Origin: Deltaproteobacteria bacterium
GTDB taxonomy: Bacteria > Myxococcota > Kuafuiibacteriia > Kuafuiibacteriales > Kuafuiibacteriaceae
Assembly (NCBI GenBank): GCA_016713425.1
Contig: JADJPE010000005.1
Location: 5,678,501 to 5,742,500 of the forward strand
Reading direction: 5' to 3'
Length of the DNA: 64,000 nucleotides
The notes under the pieces are model-generated. The model worked only from the letters and a program-made list of their open reading frames with translations. It was not told the DNA's origin and ran no database searches. A program made the translations under genes and the position numbers. Below, piece by piece: positions 25,602-33,941 of this stretch (the first letter of the stretch is position 1; every line of letters starts with the position of its first letter).

Positions 25602-27320
25602 TCAGCCCTGAGTCACGTTGGCCTTCGCCAATTTCGCCCAACCGTCGCGAAGGGCCACCGTGCGATTGAAGACCGGACGGTCCTTCGTCCCATCCGGATC
25701 GGCGATAAAGTATCCCTGGCGCTCGAACTGAAAACGCAAGCCCGGCGCAGCCTCCGCGAGCGAAGGCTCGACGAAGGCCTCGAGCACCTGAAGCGACTCG
25801 GGGTTGAGCACGGCCGTAAAGTCTTCCTCGGCGTCGGGCGACGGCACAGTGAACAAACGATCGTAAAGGCGGACCTCGGCCGGCCGCGCATGGGCCGCCG
25901 ACACCCAATGTATCGTGCCCTTCACCTTTCGGCCGTCGGCTGGCGAACCGCCACGGCTCTCGGGGTCGTACGTGCAATGCACCTCGGTCACCTCTCCGTG
26001 CTCGTCCTTCGTCACCGACACACACGTCACGAGGTAGGCCCACCGCAAGCGGACCTCTTTACCGGGGGCCAAACGAAAGTAGCCCTTGCTCGGCTTCTCC
26101 ATGAAGTCTTCGCGTTCGATGTAAAGTTCACGGCAGAACGGAATCGTTCGCTCCCCCATCCGCGGTGGGTCGTCTGGGAAATTGATCGCGGTAAGCGTCT
26201 CGCCCTCACCTTCGGGGTAGTTATCGATGATCAACTTCAGCGGTCGGAGCACCGCCATCGCGCGCGGGACCTTCGGATTGAGGTCGTCGCGCACGCAATA
26301 TTCGAGGAATGCGAGGTCTACCAAGTTGTCCCGACGCGCGACCCCGATCTTTTCGCAGAACGCGCGAATGGCTTCCGGCGTATAGCCTCGGCGACGCATA
26401 CCCGCGATCGTCGGCATCCGAGGATCGTCCCAGCCATGGACGTACTTGTCTTCGACCAAGCGAAGGAGTCGCCGCTTGCTCATCACCGTGTACGCGAGAC
26501 TGAGACGGGCGAACTCGATCTGCTGGGGGTGGTACTGGACCTCCAGCGTGTCCAGGAACCAGTCGTACAACTCTCGATTGTTCTCGAACTCGAGTGTGCA
26601 GATCGAGTGCGTGATCGCCTCGAGCGAATCGGAGAGGCAATGGGTGAAGTCGTACATCGGATAGATGCACCACGCGTCACCGGTTCGATGATGGCTCGCG
26701 TGGCGAATCCGATAAATGGGCGGATCCCGCATCTTCATGTTTGGATTCGCCATGTCGATCTTGGCCCGTACCGTATAGGTGCCATCGTCGAACTCGCCCT
26801 GCCGCATACGTGCCAAGAGATCGAGGTTCTCGTCCACGGAGCGATCGCGATCGGGACTCGGCGTCCCGGGCTCGGTGACGGTCCCTCGATACTGGCGGAT
26901 CGCTTCGTCGGACAAGCTGCAGACGTACGCCGCGCCCTGTTTGATGAGCTTCACGGCAAAGTCGTAGAGCGCCGGGTAGTAGTCGGAGGCATGGAACTCG
27001 GCGTCCCATTCGAAGCCGAGCCAGCGCACGTCTTCTTCAATCGCGCGCACGTAGCGTTCATCTTCTTTGAGGGGATTCGTGTCGTCGAAACGCAGGTTGC
27101 ACGTTCCACCGTACTCCTTGGCTAGGCCAAAGTTCAGGCAGATCGACTTCGCGTGCCCGATGTGCAGAAATCCATTCGGTTCGGGCGGGAACCGAGTCGC
27201 CACGCGACCACCGTGCTTCCCGGTTCGGTTATCCTCGTCGATGATGTCGCGGATAAAATCCCTTCCCGCGGCACCCGCTTCGACGGCCTCATCGTCAGGT
27301 CTCGGTGTGGAGGAGCTCAC
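25602..27320 (-). CDS. glnS: glutaminyl-tRNA synthetase
   Basis: 572 residues, standard GlnRS length. It attaches glutamine to tRNA-Gln. The HIGH motif reads HIGHAKS within PPEPNGFLHIGHAKSICLNF; the KMSKS counterpart is VMSKRRL. The GlnRS-specific block FDDTNPLKEDERYV and the two C-terminal anticodon-binding beta barrels (KGTIHWVSAAHA, LNPESLQVLE) are present. The start is a GTG at 27320 with an AGGG element just upstream. With gltX also present, Gln-tRNA is charged directly, so an amidotransferase route is not needed for Gln. Its stop faces the lipoprotein gene; uvrB lies 57 bases upstream on the same strand. Confidence 0.95.
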   Translation of the reverse strand: MSSSTPRPDDEAVEAGAAGRDFIRDIIDEDNRTGKHGGRVATRFPPEPNGFLHIGHAKSICLNFGLAKEYGGTCNLRFDDTNPLKEDERYVRAIEEDVRWLGFEWDAEFHASDYYPALYDFAVKLIKQGAAYVCSLSDEAIRQYRGTVTEPGTPSPDRDRSVDENLDLLARMRQGEFDDGTYTVRAKIDMANPNMKMRDPPIYRIRHASHHRTGDAWCIYPMYDFTHCLSDSLEAITHSICTLEFENNRELYDWFLDTLEVQYHPQQIEFARLSLAYTVMSKRRLLRLVEDKYVHGWDDPRMPTIAGMRRRGYTPEAIRAFCEKIGVARRDNLVDLAFLEYCVRDDLNPKVPRAMAVLRPLKLIIDNYPEGEGETLTAINFPDDPPRMGERTIPFCRELYIEREDFMEKPSKGYFRLAPGKEVRLRWAYLVTCVSVTKDEHGEVTEVHCTYDPESRGGSPADGRKVKGTIHWVSAAHARPAEVRLYDRLFTVPSPDAEEDFTAVLNPESLQVLEAFVEPSLAEAAPGLRFQFERQGYFIADPDGTKDRPVFNRTVALRDGWAKLAKANVTQG

Positions 27321-27377
27321 AGGCCCTATCTCGCATGTTTTTCAGTCCAGGTCACAGACGTTTCATGCCCTCCGGAT

Positions 27378-29540
27378 CTACGGGCGCTGCCCGCGGCGTC
27401 CCCCGGTCCCTCGCGGCGACCGCAACCGCGAACGCGGGCCCGCGGCCGAAGCTTTGCCCTGCCCCCGCTCTGCCCGGGCGCTCGAAGGCGAAGACCGCGC
27501 GCCGGCCGGCTCCAGCGGCGGGCCCTTGTCTTTCGGTCCGCTCACCCCGAGCTGGGCCGCTTCAATCGACCGCACCTGATCACGAAGCTCGGCCGCCCGC
27601 TCGAAGTCGAGCGACTTCGCCGCCTCCATCATCTCGGCGCGAAGACGTGCGAGAAGGCGCGGCAGCTCAGCCACATCGTCGAGCCCAAACATCGCCGCCA
27701 GATCATCCTCGCGGTGATCGTGGGCCGCGAGCTCAGACCGAAATCCGGCGATCTCCCGGAGGTCGCGGATCTGCTTCTTCACGGTCGTCGGCGTAATGCC
27801 GTGCGCCTGGTTGTAGGCTTCCTGTTTCTTGCGCCTGCGATCCGTCTCGTCGATCGCGGCGCGCATCGATCGCGTCACGCGATCCGCGAACATAATAACC
27901 TTGCCGCGCTCGTTTCGAGCCGCCCGCCCAATCGTCTGGATGAGAGAACGCTCCCCGCGCAAGAAGCCCTCCTTGTCGGCATCGAGGATCGCGACAAGCG
28001 AAACCTCTGGCAGATCGAGCCCCTCGCGCAGCAAGTTGATCCCGACCAAAACGTCGAACTTCGCCAGCCGAAGGTCACGCAAGATCTCCGATCGCTCGAG
28101 CGTATCGATGTCCGAGTGCAGGTATCGAACGCGCACCCCGAGATCTTGGTAGTACTCGGTCAGATCTTCGGCCATGCGCTTGGTCAAGGTGGTCACGAGA
28201 ACACGCTCACCGCGCTCGGCACACACGCGAACCTCTTCCAAGAGCTCATCGACCTGCTGTGCGACCGGCCGAACTTCGATCGCGGGATCGAGCAATCCCG
28301 TAGGACGAATGATTTGCTCGACGACAACCCCCGTCGTCTGTTCGAGCTCGAAGTCGCCCGGCGTCGCAGACACGAAGATCGTCTGCTTCGGAATATTGAG
28401 GAACTCATCGAATTTGAGCGGTCGGTTATCGAGCGCCGAGGGCAACCGAAAGCCAAACTCGACGAGCGTCTGTTTGCGCGCTCGATCACCCCGAAACATC
28501 GCACCCAGCTGCGGAACACTCTGATGGCTTTCGTCGATCACCATCAGGAAATTGTCGGGGAAGTAGTCGAGGAGCGTCGGCGGGGGCTCGCCAGCCCGCC
28601 GACCCGACAAATGCCGCGAGTAGTTCTCAATGCCCTTCACCATCCCCGTCGTCTCGAGCATCTCGAGATCGTAGGTCGTTCGCTGCTCGAGCCTCTGACG
28701 TTCCACCATCCGCCCTTGGCTTTCGAGTTCGGCGAGGCGGACCGCAAGTTCCTCACGGATCGACTCGATCGCCTTTGCGCGTCGATCCGGCGGCGTCACG
28801 TAGTGGCTGGCCGGGAACATCCGGATCTTCTGAAGCGCGCTGCCTGCGATCCCGCGGAGCGGTTCAATCTCGCGAATGGCCTCGATCTCGTCGCCAAACC
28901 ACTCGATCCGAAGCGCCCGGTCCTCCTCGTACACCGGAAAGACCTCCACGACATCGCCGCGCACCCGAAAGCAGCCCCGGCGAAAGTCAAAATCGTTCCG
29001 CTCATACTGGAGCTCGACGAGCCTCCGCAAGACGACGTCGCGTTCGATCTCTTGTCCCGGCGCAAGATCGAGCGTCATGCCGCGATAGACATCCGACGCG
29101 CCAATTCCATAGATGCAGCTTACGCTCGCAACCACGAGGACATCGTCGCGCTCGAGCAACGACCGCGTCGCCGAGTGACGCATGCGATCGATCTCGTCGT
29201 TGATCAGCGAATCCTTTTCGATGAACGTGTCGGTCGAAGGGACGTAGGCCTCGGGCTGGTAGTAGTCGTAGTAGCTGACGAAATACTCCACGGCGTTCGC
29301 CGGAAAGAGTTCCTTGAACTCGCCATAAAGCTGCCCCGCGAGCGTCTTGTTGTGAACCAAGACCAAGGTCGGGCGATCGATCTGCGTCACGACGTTGGCA
29401 ATCGTGAACGTCTTTCCCGTGCCGGTCGCACCGAGGAGAAGCTGCGCAGGCTCTCCACGTCGGACGCCCTCCGCCAGTGCCTCGATGGCCGCCGGCTGAT
29501 CGCCCATCGGCTTCAGCGCCGTCGTCAGTTCGAACCGCAC
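27378..29540 (-). CDS. uvrB: excinuclease ABC subunit B
   Basis: About 720 residues. UvrB is the damage-verifying helicase-like subunit of the UvrABC system. It has the Walker A GATGTGKT, the beta-hairpin YYDYYQPEAYVP, the DEAD-box-like VIDESH, SATPGDFE and the helicase VI region TIGRAARN. A C-terminal UVR motif follows (LRAEMMEAAKSLDFERAAELRD). A basic tail of about 50 residues after it is extra. The start is probably the GTG at 29540, because GAGGGA sits 4 bases before it and overlaps the stop of the lipoprotein gene; the TTG at 29552 is the other option. With uvrC nearby, most of the repair system is encoded here. Confidence 0.95.
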   Translation of the reverse strand: MRFELTTALKPMGDQPAAIEALAEGVRRGEPAQLLLGATGTGKTFTIANVVTQIDRPTLVLVHNKTLAGQLYGEFKELFPANAVEYFVSYYDYYQPEAYVPSTDTFIEKDSLINDEIDRMRHSATRSLLERDDVLVVASVSCIYGIGASDVYRGMTLDLAPGQEIERDVVLRRLVELQYERNDFDFRRGCFRVRGDVVEVFPVYEEDRALRIEWFGDEIEAIREIEPLRGIAGSALQKIRMFPASHYVTPPDRRAKAIESIREELAVRLAELESQGRMVERQRLEQRTTYDLEMLETTGMVKGIENYSRHLSGRRAGEPPPTLLDYFPDNFLMVIDESHQSVPQLGAMFRGDRARKQTLVEFGFRLPSALDNRPLKFDEFLNIPKQTIFVSATPGDFELEQTTGVVVEQIIRPTGLLDPAIEVRPVAQQVDELLEEVRVCAERGERVLVTTLTKRMAEDLTEYYQDLGVRVRYLHSDIDTLERSEILRDLRLAKFDVLVGINLLREGLDLPEVSLVAILDADKEGFLRGERSLIQTIGRAARNERGKVIMFADRVTRSMRAAIDETDRRRKKQEAYNQAHGITPTTVKKQIRDLREIAGFRSELAAHDHREDDLAAMFGLDDVAELPRLLARLRAEMMEAAKSLDFERAAELRDQVRSIEAAQLGVSGPKDKGPPLEPAGARSSPSSARAERGQGKASAAGPRSRLRSPRGTGGRRGQRP

Positions 29541-29548
29541 GGCGTCCC

Positions 29549-30250
29549 TCAATCGTCCGAGGGAGAGGGAGAGGGAGAGGGAGAGGCCGATGACGACGCA
29601 GGCGGCGACGACGGCGCCTCTTTGCCAGCCTCGGCTGTGAGCGGATCCACCTTGAGCGACAGGAACCGGACGATCCGCTCTCGTTCCTTGACCAGCCCCT
29701 TCGGGAACTGCACCGAAAACAACACATCCTTCGCGCAGCGGGCGACATCCTCGATCAGTGGAATCGCGCCCGTGTCGAGCGGGTCCTCGCGTTGCCGTTC
29801 AACGACCGCGCAAACCCGTCCTTCCGGATCGACCGCATAGCCGAGCTTGAGCAGCAGAACCTCAGGAGAGAGTCCGCCCGTCTCAATCCCTTCTTGATAT
29901 GCCGCCCGGCACCGGTCGAGCCCTGCCGCATCCACGAGCGCATTCACGGCATCGTCGTCGATACGAGAAGCAAAGAGTGCGCGTTCCGCCCTCGCCTCAT
30001 CGTTGTCTTCGGTGAGACGAACCGTCACCCCGACACAAGGGTCTACGCCTTTTGGCGGCATATGAACCGCCTTCGCGCGCATGATGCGTCGCGCTTCCAT
30101 CTCGCGCTCCTGCATCTCGGCCCGGCTCGGCCCAACGCACGACGCCCCGAGCAGACTCAAAACCAGCCCCGCTGAACCCCAATGCGCGCGCCTCACCGCA
30201 CGCATTCTCGGCGCGCGCGTCACCGCCACGCTCAACTTCCGTTCGCCCAT
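29549..30250 (-). CDS. hypothetical lipoprotein with Ser-Pro tail
   Basis: About 233 residues. The leader (SAGLVLSLLGASC) ends in a lipobox. The mature part starts with a charged helix (AEMQEREMEARRIMRAKAV), then a compact domain with paired cysteines (DPCVGVTVRL, LDRCRAAYQ, RVCAVVERQ, ARCAKDVLF). The C-terminal domain looks weakly like a TonB/AgmX C-terminal fold (LKLGYAVDPEGRVCAVV), common in myxobacteria, but I cannot confirm it. The tail is Ser-Pro repeats. The ATG at 30250 overlaps the cysS stop (TGATG), and its stop precedes uvrB by 8 bases, so cysS, this gene and uvrB probably form one operon. Confidence 0.7.
   Translation of the reverse strand: MGERKLSVAVTRAPRMRAVRRAHWGSAGLVLSLLGASCVGPSRAEMQEREMEARRIMRAKAVHMPPKGVDPCVGVTVRLTEDNDEARAERALFASRIDDDAVNALVDAAGLDRCRAAYQEGIETGGLSPEVLLLKLGYAVDPEGRVCAVVERQREDPLDTGAIPLIEDVARCAKDVLFSVQFPKGLVKERERIVRFLSLKVDPLTAEAGKEAPSSPPASSSASPSPSPSPSDD
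29561..29586. repeat. hexanucleotide repeat (GGGAGA, 4 copies) encoding Ser-Pro
   Basis: Four copies of GGGAGA on the + strand encode a Ser-Pro tail on the minus-strand lipoprotein. They end about 10 bases before its stop and upstream of the uvrB start, so changes in repeat number would also move uvrB relative to its upstream signals. Confidence 0.85.
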
Positions 30251-31911
30251 CACGCCTCCTCGACGCTCCACGCGGTCGTCCCGTCCTTACGATCCTTGAG
30301 CACGATGCCGCGCGACACCAAGGTGTCCCGAAGCTCGTCCGCACGCCCGAAGTCCTTCTCGATCCGCGCCCGTCGTCGGGCATCGATCAACGCTTCGATC
30401 TCAGCCGGCTCGTATCCGCGGGCACGAAGTCGGATCGTGCGCCGTCTCAAAACGTAAGCCTCGGGCGTTGCCTGCCACAACCCGAGCACTTCGCCCGCCT
30501 CGCGCAGCACCTCCCGAATGTCCGCCAGCAGCCGCTCGCGCTCGTCGGACGGGAGACGTCGCCCAAATCGCGCCTTCTCGGTCTCCGTCAACACATCGTT
30601 CGCAACCCGAAGGAGCTCCGCGGTCTCCGCCATGACTTTCGCAGTATTGAAATCGTCATCGAGCGCTTCTTGAATTCTCCCGCGAGCCTCGGCGCCGATC
30701 TCCGCCGTGCCCGGCTTCGAAGGCTTCGACGGCTTCGAGGCTGAGGCATCAGACCGAGTACCACGCAATTCGATGCGCGCGGTCGCGGCCCGCTTGGCCT
30801 CGTCGCCCAAAGGCGCAAGCACCTCGTCCATCCCGGCGAGCGTCTCGTAGCTCTTATCGAGCCGTCGCTCCGCATCCTGAAGATGAGCCACCGAAAACTG
30901 AATGGGCTTTCGGTAGTGCGTGTTCAGGAAGAACATCCTAAGTGCTTCCGGCTCATATCGGTCCATCACGTCCCGCACCGGAAAGAAGTTGCCCCGGGAC
31001 TTCGACATCTTGAGGTCGTCTTCGGTGTAGACGTAGCCGCAATCCGGGGCTCCGCACGACTGCCCCGCTTCAACCGTCTGCCCTTCATCCAGCATCGCCC
31101 CGCAGGCTGGGCACCCCTCCGGCGCCAGGTTGATGAAGCCGTTGTGCATCCAGTACCGAGCGAGCTGGTCGGTGCCATGAGCCGCGCAGCTCTGCGCAAG
31201 CTCGTTCTCGTGATGGGGAAAGACGAGGTCCTTGCCGCCACCGTGGATATCGAAGACGGGACCGAGATACTTGGCGGCCATGGCCGAACACTCGATGTGC
31301 CACCCCGGTCGTCCAGCGCCCCACGGCGAAGGCCATGAAGGCTCGCCTGGCTTGGCGGCTTTCCACAGGGCGAAGTCACGCGGCGAGCGCTTGCGGGCGT
31401 CGATCTCGACGCGGGCTCCCGCCTCGACATCCTCGATCGTTCGCCCCGAAAGACGGCCATAATGCGGGTCTTTCGCCACGTCGAAATAGACGTCCCCGTC
31501 TACGACATAGCCTGCGCCGCGCGCCACGATACGCTCAATGAAGGCGACAATCTCCCCGATGTGCTCGGTGACCTTCGGTTCCACCTCGGGTGGAAGGCAC
31601 CCGAGCCGCGCCATGTCCTCCTGAAATTGCGCCGCGTATCGTGACGCGAGGGACTTCGGATCCTCTCCCCGATCCGCCGCCGCCTTGATGATCTTGTCAT
31701 CTACATCCGTGAAATTCCTAACATACGTCACGCGGAAACTGCGCTTCAGCCAACGATGAACGACGTCGAAGGCCACATAGGCTCGTGCGTGGCCAATGTG
31801 CGACGGCGCGTAGGAGGTAATACCGCAGACGTACATCCGCACCTCGCCCGGCACGGTGGGCACGAAATCCTCTTTCTGCCGGGACAGCGTGTTGTACACA
31901 CGAACAGCCAT
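30250..31911 (-). CDS. cysS: cysteinyl-tRNA synthetase with four-cysteine insertion
   Basis: About 553 residues from the ATG at 31911 (MAVRVYNTLS), which suits the family start better than the earlier in-frame codons. CysRS charges tRNA-Cys. The HIGH motif is APSHIGHARA (35-44), KMSKS is KMSKSRGN (301-308), and the catalytic zinc ligands C29, C208, H233 and a nearby Glu are present. Between NGF (257-259) and KMSKS there is an insertion of about 36 residues with C267, C270, C286 and C291 (CPAC and CGAPDC), like a zinc ribbon. A Ser-Lys-Pro linker lies near residue 395. The stop overlaps the downstream lipoprotein start. cdnL is upstream. Confidence 0.95.
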   Translation of the reverse strand: MAVRVYNTLSRQKEDFVPTVPGEVRMYVCGITSYAPSHIGHARAYVAFDVVHRWLKRSFRVTYVRNFTDVDDKIIKAAADRGEDPKSLASRYAAQFQEDMARLGCLPPEVEPKVTEHIGEIVAFIERIVARGAGYVVDGDVYFDVAKDPHYGRLSGRTIEDVEAGARVEIDARKRSPRDFALWKAAKPGEPSWPSPWGAGRPGWHIECSAMAAKYLGPVFDIHGGGKDLVFPHHENELAQSCAAHGTDQLARYWMHNGFINLAPEGCPACGAMLDEGQTVEAGQSCGAPDCGYVYTEDDLKMSKSRGNFFPVRDVMDRYEPEALRMFFLNTHYRKPIQFSVAHLQDAERRLDKSYETLAGMDEVLAPLGDEAKRAATARIELRGTRSDASASKPSKPSKPGTAEIGAEARGRIQEALDDDFNTAKVMAETAELLRVANDVLTETEKARFGRRLPSDERERLLADIREVLREAGEVLGLWQATPEAYVLRRRTIRLRARGYEPAEIEALIDARRRARIEKDFGRADELRDTLVSRGIVLKDRKDGTTAWSVEEA

Positions 31912-31931
31912 AGACCGACATACTAGTGGCC

Positions 31932-31947
31932 GACATCGAGCGATGTC
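31932..31947. other. inverted repeat between cdnL and cysS
   Basis: GACATC and GATGTC pair across a 4-base loop (6-bp stem, perfect), in the 117-base gap between the cdnL stop and the cysS start. No T-run follows on the minus strand, so termination is not assured; it could be a processing site or a weak terminator. Confidence 0.3.
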
Positions 31948-32028
31948 GATGTCTTTATCTTTGAGTTGTCCGTGATGGCGGCCGGCTAATGCGGCCAAAG
32001 AGCGCGAGGGAACCCGCCCCAACCACGC

Positions 32029-32514
32029 CTAGACGTGGAAGAGCTCCGTGAACTGCTCCTCGACTTCCTCCTCACCGATGGCGCGCGCGATGGAGAGCTC
32101 TTTCACCAGCCGGCTCTTCGCCGTATCGAGCATCTTCCGCTCACCAAATGAGAGATCCTTGTCGTTCTTCAAGAGATACAAGTCGCGGAGCACCTCAGCG
32201 ATCTGCTTTGGCTCACCCGAGTCAATCTTGTACTTGTACTCGCGGTAGCGTCGATTCCAGGGCGCACTCTCGACCGAGATCTCCTTCTCGCGAAGCACCG
32301 TGAAAACGGCCTCGACCTCGTCCGGCCCCATGATCTCCCGGAGTCCGTTGGCGATCGTCGGCACCAACACCTTCACCCCATTGTCCAGGATGCGCAGAAT
32401 GTAGAAGGTCTGCCTATCGCCGCCGACCTCGCGGCTCTCTATCCCCGTCACTTCAGCCACGCCATGGGCGGGGTAGAACGCCTTGTCCCCTACTTGGAAA
32501 GACAGTTCATCCAT
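32029..32514 (-). CDS. cdnL: CarD-family transcription regulator (CdnL type)
   Basis: 161 residues, the length of myxobacterial CdnL. The N-terminal RNA polymerase-interacting domain begins FQVGDKAFYPAHGVAEV and includes FYILRILDNGVKVLVP. The C-terminal helical DNA-binding domain has SAPWNRRYREYKYKI, AEVLRDLYLLKNDKDLSFGE and ERKMLDTAKSRLVKEL, nearly identical to what I recall of Myxococcus CdnL. CdnL stabilises open complexes at rRNA and other promoters by binding the RNA polymerase beta subunit. A GGAGG Shine-Dalgarno precedes the ATG. Its promoter must lie in the AT-richer gap up to 32921, where a TATAAA can be seen on the minus strand. Confidence 0.93.
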   Translation of the reverse strand: MDELSFQVGDKAFYPAHGVAEVTGIESREVGGDRQTFYILRILDNGVKVLVPTIANGLREIMGPDEVEAVFTVLREKEISVESAPWNRRYREYKYKIDSGEPKQIAEVLRDLYLLKNDKDLSFGERKMLDTAKSRLVKELSIARAIGEEEVEEQFTELFHV

Positions 32515-32921
32515 TCAAAGCCTCCACGGAGGTCGCCTACAACTCTCAGCTCTCTGCTTTTCTCTGTTGACTCCAGGCTCACAGCCCAGAATTCTCCCGA
32601 AAAGTAGGTCACAGTAGGCAGACCGCGCATTTATACACGTAAGTCGTCTCTAGATAGTTCTGAGGTCCTCTACCACACCCAGTTTACGCCGACCGAGTTT
32701 GTCGACGTACCCTGAGCGCGGCGGAAAGGTACCACACCCGAAAATCTGTGTAAAGCAAATCACAGTCAGGCTCTTGACTGATTCCCAGCAAGCCGATAGC
32801 GTTTCGACCCCGCCCACCAAGGCTCCGCCCGTACCACAACATCGCGGAAAAAGAGGAGAAAATAGGTCCAGAATCACCCGCGAGCGAGGCGATAGCGGGC
32901 TTCCGATTGGCTGCGAAGCAA
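32515..32921. other. 407-base intergenic region upstream of cdnL
   Basis: This gap between cdnL and the FHA-GGDEF gene (both on the minus strand) holds no convincing gene. It is less GC-rich than its surroundings near 32570-32690. On the minus strand a TATAAA is visible about 120 bases before cdnL, with no good -35 match. The remainder is the 3' flank of the FHA-GGDEF gene. Short open frames here lack ribosome-binding sites. Confidence 0.45.
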
Positions 32922-33842
32922 TCAACCTTCGACGCGATTACGGCCGTTCTCTTTGGCTCGATACAAGCGCTCATCCGCTGCTTTTATGAACGCCTTTGGA
33001 TCGCGGTGATTCGCCATCTCGGCAACGCCGATCGACACGGTCACCGGGATCCGTCGATCCTCATAGGAAAAGACCGTCGACTCGACCTTCCGACGTATCT
33101 TCTCGGCAAAGATCAGCGCGCGTTCGGCGTTCGTCTCCGGCATGAGCACCGCGAACTCCTCTCCGCCATACCGTGCAAACGCCTCCTCCTTCCGGATATG
33201 CTTCGAGACGACCTCCGCCAGGCGCTTCAGGATCGCATCCCCCGCCAGATGCCCATGCTGGTCATTGATCAGCTTGAACTTGTCGATGTCGAAGAGGAGC
33301 AAAGACAGCGGTCGGTCGTAGCGGGCACACCGCGCCATCTCCCGATCGATGAATTCCATGAAGTAGCGCTTGTTGTGAACCTGCGTGAGGCCGTCAATGA
33401 TCGTGAGCTGATAGATCTCTTCGTGGAACAGCGCTTCGATGTTCCCGCCTTGGAGGAACTTCATGATCGCGCCGCCGATCTTCAGCAAGTCCCCGTTCAC
33501 GAGCTGACGGCTGAACTTCACTTCAGCGTCGTTCACATACGTTCCGTTCGTCGACCCGAGGTCCTCCAAGAAGTGCCCATCGGACTCACTCAGGATTCGT
33601 GCGTGACGCCGAGAGACGTTGTCCATATCGAGAACGATCGTGTTCTCCGCACCTCGGCCAATCGTCGTCTCGCCCTGCAGCGGATACTGCCGGCCGAGGT
33701 CCTGCGAACTGGCGCGCCGCGGATCGTCGCCCACATAGATCGTCACAAGGCAGCTCTGGGTCGAGATCGCCTTGTCGATGATGCGCGAGACCGAAGAGAC
33801 CCTGGTCTCCTCGTCTTGCGCCGCCATGTCCGAGAACTCCAT
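32922..33842 (-). CDS. FHA-GGDEF protein, probable diguanylate cyclase
   Basis: About 306 residues from an ATG at 33842 preceded by GGGG; a TTG two codons earlier is also open. Residues about 35-130 form an FHA phosphothreonine-binding domain (IGRGAENTIVLD, VSRRHARI, LGSTNGTYVN). Residues about 145-300 form a GGDEF domain with active-site RYGGEEFAVLMPE and the fold blocks DGLTQVHNKRYF and FDIDKFKLINDQHGHLAGD. It should make c-di-GMP in response to Ser/Thr kinase signalling. The product-inhibition I-site, normally RxxD before GGEEF, reads RKEE. The neighbouring PP2C phosphatase fits a phospho-signalling role. Confidence 0.9.
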   Translation of the reverse strand: MEFSDMAAQDEETRVSSVSRIIDKAISTQSCLVTIYVGDDPRRASSQDLGRQYPLQGETTIGRGAENTIVLDMDNVSRRHARILSESDGHFLEDLGSTNGTYVNDAEVKFSRQLVNGDLLKIGGAIMKFLQGGNIEALFHEEIYQLTIIDGLTQVHNKRYFMEFIDREMARCARYDRPLSLLLFDIDKFKLINDQHGHLAGDAILKRLAEVVSKHIRKEEAFARYGGEEFAVLMPETNAERALIFAEKIRRKVESTVFSYEDRRIPVTVSIGVAEMANHRDPKAFIKAADERLYRAKENGRNRVEG

Positions 33843-33941
33843 GATCAACCCCAGTATTAATCAGTCGCGGCCGTTCCGTACATGACGGCAGAAACCACCA
33901 TCACCTTCATCGAAACACACTTCAGCGTCTAATTCGGTCCT

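Noticed and set aside
27153..29840. Very long open frame on the + strand (895 codons) across glnS and uvrB
   Set aside because: It lies antisense to two certain genes, is rich in Arg/His/Asp/Leu as expected from GC-rich codon bias in the opposite frame, and has no ribosome-binding site.
32565..32593. TTGACT with a distant AATTCT on the + strand as a promoter
   Set aside because: No gene follows on the + strand, and the -10 match is poor.
32699..32989. Possible 96-codon gene in the cdnL upstream gap
   Set aside because: No Shine-Dalgarno, overlaps the end of the FHA-GGDEF gene, and no recognisable composition.
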